DNA of 6,274 nucleotides, taken from assembly GCA_021823605.1 (NCBI GenBank), contig JAKANV010000041.1, positions 1 through 6,274 on the forward strand, written 5' to 3'. The stretch's first letter is position 1. Every line of letters starts with the position of its first letter. Below the pieces are notes generated by a model. It made no database searches, had not been told where the DNA came from, and saw only the letters and a program-made list of their open reading frames with translations. Of the stretch, positions 5,219 to 6,274 are shown in pieces. Both the position numbers and the translations under genes were made by a program. The stretch is from a bacterium. Lineage in GTDB: Bacteria; Patescibacteriota; CPR2; UBA1875; JAJYID01.

Positions 5219-5816
5219 CTTTTTCCACCTTTTTCTTTGCTTTAGGTTTTTCTACTTTATTCTTTGTTGCTTCTGTTTTTTTGGCTTCTTTCTTTTCTAC
5301 TGGCTTTTCAGCTTTCGTCTTAATTTCAGGTTTTTTCGCCGTCTTTGATTCCGGTCTTTTTGATAAACTTTTCAGTGCCTCAAATGTAGCATAAACATTG
5401 TTTATTTTATTTGATGAACCAATCATTTTGGTAAGGATATCTTTTATTCCTGCAACCTCAACAACAGCTCTCACTGCTCCTCCGGCAATAACACCGGTTC
5501 CGGCACTGGCCGGTTTTAAAAATACTCTGGCACCACAATAGACATTCTCTACCTCATGAGGAATCGTCGTTTCATGCAGGTTAACTTCTATCATGTTCTT
5601 CTTTGCTTTAGCTACTGCTTTTGTAATTGCCAAAACCACAGCTGAACCCTTAGCAACACCAACTCCAACTCTGCCCTTTTTATCACCGATAACGACAGTT
5701 GCTCTGAATCTCAAACGACGGCCACCCTTTACTACTCTGGTTACCCTATCGATTTGAACCACTCTTTCATCGAATTCTTTCGGTTCTCTTTCAAATTTCT
5801 TTTTCATTTCTGCCAT
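5205..5816 (-). CDS. rpsE: 30S ribosomal protein S5 with long lysine-rich C-terminal tail
   Basis: S5 sits on the solvent side of the small subunit near the mRNA entry and decoding region, and is linked to translational accuracy. The product has 203 residues, against about 167 in E. coli. The core is intact: an N-terminal double-stranded-RNA-binding-like domain at about 18-81 (VVKGGRRLRFRATVVIGD, then GRVGVGVAKG) and the C-terminal domain at about 85-150 (CGARVFLKPASAGTGVIAGGAVRAV reads as the family signature; GSSNKINNVYATFEAL follows). From about residue 153 the normal C-terminal helix is replaced by a 51-residue tail of K, E, A, T and P, about 20 of them lysine, probably disordered. The ATG at 5816 has AAAGGA (5825-5830) 8 bases upstream. 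The gene's end overlaps rplO by 14 bases, leaving no room for rpmD. The extra tail probably contacts rRNA, which is an inference. Confidence 0.97.
   Translation of the reverse strand: MAEMKKKFEREPKEFDERVVQIDRVTRVVKGGRRLRFRATVVIGDKKGRVGVGVAKGSAVVLAITKAVAKAKKNMIEVNLHETTIPHEVENVYCGARVFLKPASAGTGVIAGGAVRAVVEVAGIKDILTKMIGSSNKINNVYATFEALKSLSKRPESKTAKKPEIKTKAEKPVEKKEAKKTEATKNKVEKPKAKKKVEKDESK
5225..5230 (-). promoter_or_regulatory. Ribosome binding site of rplO inside rpsE
   Basis: AGGTGG on the minus strand lies 6 bases before the rplO ATG, at ideal Shine-Dalgarno spacing. It is encoded by the end of the rpsE lysine-rich tail (the K-V-E codons AAG GTG GAA), so it must be translated through before rplO starts. 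This fixes the rplO start at 5218 and suggests translational coupling of S5 and L15. Confidence 0.85.
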
Positions 5817-5836
5817 TTACTTTATCCTTTAGCTAA

Positions 5837-6193
5837 TTAAAATTCTAATCCGCCTTCTCTTGCGCCTTCAGCCACAGCCTTCACTCTACCATGATAGAGC
5901 TTTCCGCCGCGGTCATATACTACTTTTGTTATTTTCTTTTCCTTCGCTCTTTTTGCAATAAGCGAACCAACTTGCTTAGACACTTCTGTTTTTGTTCCTT
6001 TAGTAAGTTTGGAACCTTTTTCGTAGTCACTGGCGCTTGCCAAAGTCTTCCCGTTTAAATCATCTATAACTTGAGCAAAAATATGCTTGTTTGAAGAAAA
6101 AATAGAAAGTCTTGGACACGTTGGCGTACCACTTATCTTTGCCCTAACTCTTCGTTTTCTGCTTATTAATCTATCTGTTTTTGTTGCTTTCAT
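5837..6193 (-). CDS. rplR: 50S ribosomal protein L18
   Basis: This 118-residue protein is close to the usual length of bacterial L18 (about 117). L18 binds 5S rRNA and helps attach it to the central protuberance of the large subunit. Seen in the sequence: a basic N-terminus (residues 1-20, with RKRRVRAKI), the family motif PRLSIFSSNKHIFAQVIDD at about 27-45, the core segment VVYDRGGKLYHGRVKAVAEGAR at 91-112 (family form: DRGG..YHGRV.A.A..AR), and the conserved ending GGLEF. The ATG start agrees with the family N-terminus. A modest Shine-Dalgarno match (GCGGGA, 6202-6207) lies 8 bases upstream. The gene sits between rplF and rpsE as expected, with a 20-base gap to rpsE. Nothing is unusual in it. 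Confidence 0.98.
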   Translation of the reverse strand: MKATKTDRLISRKRRVRAKISGTPTCPRLSIFSSNKHIFAQVIDDLNGKTLASASDYEKGSKLTKGTKTEVSKQVGSLIAKRAKEKKITKVVYDRGGKLYHGRVKAVAEGAREGGLEF

Positions 6194-6216
6194 TTTTTTA
6201 TTCCCGCTTTAACTAT

Positions 6217-6274
6217 CTATTTCCCCGCAGTCTTTCCTGCTTTCCTTCTGATAACTTCATCTGAATATCTTATA
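6217..6274 (-). CDS. rplF: 50S ribosomal protein L6, C-terminal end (partial)
   Basis: Only the last 18 codons and a TAG stop are inside the window; the rest lies beyond its right edge. The visible residues read IRYSDEVIRRKAGKTAGK. This matches the conserved end of bacterial L6, where a GIRY.DE.IRRKAGK type motif closes the protein. L6 binds 23S rRNA near the factor-binding region of the large subunit. Its position directly before rplR is the standard spc-operon order and supports the call. A gap of 23 bases separates its stop from the rplR start. The identification rests on a short peptide plus synteny, both of which agree. Confidence 0.9.
   Translation of the reverse strand, partial: IRYSDEVIRRKAGKTAGK

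Noticed and set aside
1..6274. Search for a mobile element, CRISPR, toxin-antitoxin, tRNA or novel system
   Set aside because: Nearly every base belongs to a recognised translation gene on one strand. No direct repeats, integrase or transposase motifs, or unexplained gaps over 75 bases were seen.

Overview
The window is a compact block of translation genes, all read from the minus strand. In transcription order (high to low coordinates) it holds: the 3' end of rplF (L6), rplR (L18), rpsE (S5), rplO (L15), secY, infA (IF-1), rpmJ (L36), rpsM (S13), rpsK (S11), rpsD (S4), rpoA (RNA polymerase alpha), rplQ (L17), and the first 13 codons of rplM (L13). This is the end of the spc operon, the whole alpha operon, and the start of the L13/S9 operon. 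No stretch of 300 bases lacks a gene. The largest gap is 75 bases, between secY and infA.

The window suggests a bacterium with a small, AT-rich, tightly packed genome. The best guess is a member of the Candidate Phyla Radiation (Patescibacteria). The main reason is that rpmD (L30) is missing: it normally lies between rpsE and rplO, but here those genes overlap by 14 bases. Absence of L30 is a reported general trait of that radiation. It is also known in some other lineages (for example cyanobacteria and Campylobacterota), so this is an inference. Lysine-rich tails on several proteins, repeated gene overlaps and the rplQ-rplM junction fit but do not prove it. TGA ends rplQ in a normal ATGA stop/start overlap and no gene needs it as a sense codon, so the genetic code looks standard. 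That argues against the Gracilibacteria/Absconditabacteria groups that read UGA as glycine.

Region by region: 4745-6274 encodes large- and small-subunit proteins (L6 end, L18, S5, L15). 3392-4714 encodes SecY, the membrane channel for secreted proteins. 3317-3391 lacks the adk and map genes often found between secY and infA, and instead carries a good sigma-70-type promoter (TTGTAA, 17 bases, TATAAT) with an 8-bp inverted repeat around its -10 box. 1-3316 is probably transcribed from that promoter and encodes IF-1, L36, S13, S11, S4, alpha, L17 and L13.

Five of the gene junctions are overlaps. In several of them the ribosome binding site of the next gene lies inside a charged, low-complexity C-terminal tail of the previous gene. 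The rpsE and rplQ tails share an identical 17-base stretch that carries the AGGTGG site of the following gene.

I see no mobile element, CRISPR array, tRNA, rRNA or novel gene system here. This is core housekeeping DNA; its points of interest are the gene losses, the junction architecture and the promoter.
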